Below the pieces are notes generated by a model. That model was not told the origin of the DNA. It did no database searches and saw only the letters and a list, made by a program, of their open reading frames with translations. Below are positions 20,546 through 21,030 of a DNA stretch of 21,030 bases, in pieces; position 1 is the first letter of the stretch, and every line of letters starts with the position of its first letter. The stretch is taken from contig DAIROT010000040.1 in the NCBI GenBank assembly GCA_036806345.1, forward strand, positions 1 to 21,030. Direction: 5' to 3'. The stretch is from QHCF01 sp003244275 (lineage in GTDB: Bacteria; Actinomycetota; Acidimicrobiia; Acidimicrobiales; QHCF01). A program made the position numbers and the translations under genes.

Positions 20546-21030
20546 TCAGAGGTGGCGGAACCGGAGGGGAAGCCGGTCGGAGACGAATGTCGCCGCCACC
20601 ATCTGGGTGCTGGCCCGGCTGGTGACCACGACGGTAGCGTAACGTCCCGCCATCGGGCGCACCTCGTGGTCCACTGATCCGGGCCGGTACTCGCCTCGGA
20701 AGGCGGCCACGCACACCAGCTCGCCGGGTGTCACTGGGCCCACCTGGTGGGACAGGCGGTCACCGAGCTTGGGTACCGGGAGGCGCCGCAGCCCGAGCAA
20801 GGCGCCCTGGTGGTGCACGGCGGCCTCGGCGACTGGCAGCGCCGAGAAGCAGGGGCTGGAACCGGTGCCGAGCGAGTTGTGGGCCGAGGTGCACCCGCCA
20901 GCTAGGGCCAGAGCCATCCCGGCGATCGTCGCCCCGGCCCGGGTTTGCCAGGCACGCCGGCCGGTCAGCCCCCGGCCGGTGCGCCAGCCGGTCAGCTCCC
21001 GGCCGGTGCGCCAGCCGGTCAGCCCCCAGC
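20546..21030 (-). CDS. Putative lipoprotein, start outside the window
   Basis: The open frame on the minus strand enters from beyond base 21030 and ends with TGA at 20546-20548. Near the edge it encodes a repeated basic stretch (LTGWRTGRE, LTGWRTGRG, LTGRRAWQT), then a hydrophobic core and a lipobox-like end (AGATIAGMALALAGGC). This suggests a type II signal peptide with a repeat-rich n-region and Cys lipidation. The mature part is about 115 residues with no domain I recognise; it contains GPVTPGELVCVAAF and ATVVVTSRASTQMVAATFV. The first ATG inside the window (20917) would leave no positive n-region, so the real start is likely upstream. It would be surface-anchored. No ATG, GTG or TTG start occurs between 20918 and the edge. 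Confidence 0.6.
   Translation of the reverse strand, partial: WGLTGWRTGRELTGWRTGRGLTGRRAWQTRAGATIAGMALALAGGCTSAHNSLGTGSSPCFSALPVAEAAVHHQGALLGLRRLPVPKLGDRLSHQVGPVTPGELVCVAAFRGEYRPGSVDHEVRPMAGRYATVVVTSRASTQMVAATFVSDRLPLRFRHL
20960..21030 (-). repeat. 27-bp tandem repeat at the window edge
   Basis: Two full units (20960-20986 and 20987-21013) differ by one base, and a third runs off the window (21014-21030). Each encodes nine residues of the LTGWRTGR(E/G) type on the minus strand, in frame with the lipoprotein. The array probably continues to the right. Confidence 0.85.

Noticed and set aside
20960..21030. A CRISPR array, given regularly repeated 27-bp units.
   Set aside because: The units are directly adjacent with no unique spacers and keep a reading frame; this is a coding tandem repeat.

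Overview
The window is high-GC DNA with dense, often overlapping genes and many GTG starts. The gene set points to an actinomycete: a PafB-PafC fusion, a type 2 valyl-tRNA synthetase, a SigG-type ECF factor and a PII protein with the modifiable Tyr51. A deep branch such as Acidimicrobiia is plausible but not provable here. Two runs of exactly ten N (5416-5425 and 14275-14284) mark scaffold joins. They suggest a draft or metagenome-derived assembly, and both fall inside genes.

Left part (1-5741): a degenerate metallo-beta-lactamase-fold protein with an N-terminal zinc ribbon converges on an aldehyde dehydrogenase-alkB pair on the minus strand. Divergent from that pair is a plus-strand group: miaA, a DUF3592-like membrane protein and an unrecognised gene. 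The unrecognised gene runs in frame into a 46-residue piece of class II DAHP synthase at the first N gap, which is most likely an assembly chimera. A small AbrB/MazE-type antitoxin start lies antisense to its end.

Middle (6015-13389): a SigG-like ECF sigma factor with a SnoaL-like tail converges on a minus-strand operon read valS > alpha/beta hydrolase > amtB > glnK. Its three junctions are all 4-base GTGA stop/start overlaps. The ammonium transporter carries Glu instead of the first pore histidine. cysS is divergent from valS, with about 20 bp between start codons and back-to-back -10-like hexamers, so both messages may be leaderless.

Right part (13555-21030): a cold-shock protein converges on a minus-strand pair. 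That pair is pafBC (the DNA-damage-responsive WYL activator as one chain) and a membrane-tethered ECF sigma/zf-HC2 fusion broken by the second gap. The pafBC linker contains a low-GC 47-bp near-perfect palindrome kept in frame and, beside it, a (GGGA)n run. Divergent from pafBC are ctaG (cytochrome oxidase assembly) and typA/bipA, separated by a 98-bp imperfect inverted repeat. The window ends in a minus-strand lipoprotein whose N-terminus is made of a 27-bp tandem repeat and runs off the edge.

Most genes are housekeeping (tRNA charging and modification, nitrogen uptake, respiration, translation stress). No tRNA, rRNA, CRISPR array, insertion sequence or phage gene was seen. The most unusual items are the pafBC palindrome, the AmtB His-to-Glu pore change, the one-piece sigma/anti-sigma membrane protein and the DAHP synthase chimera.
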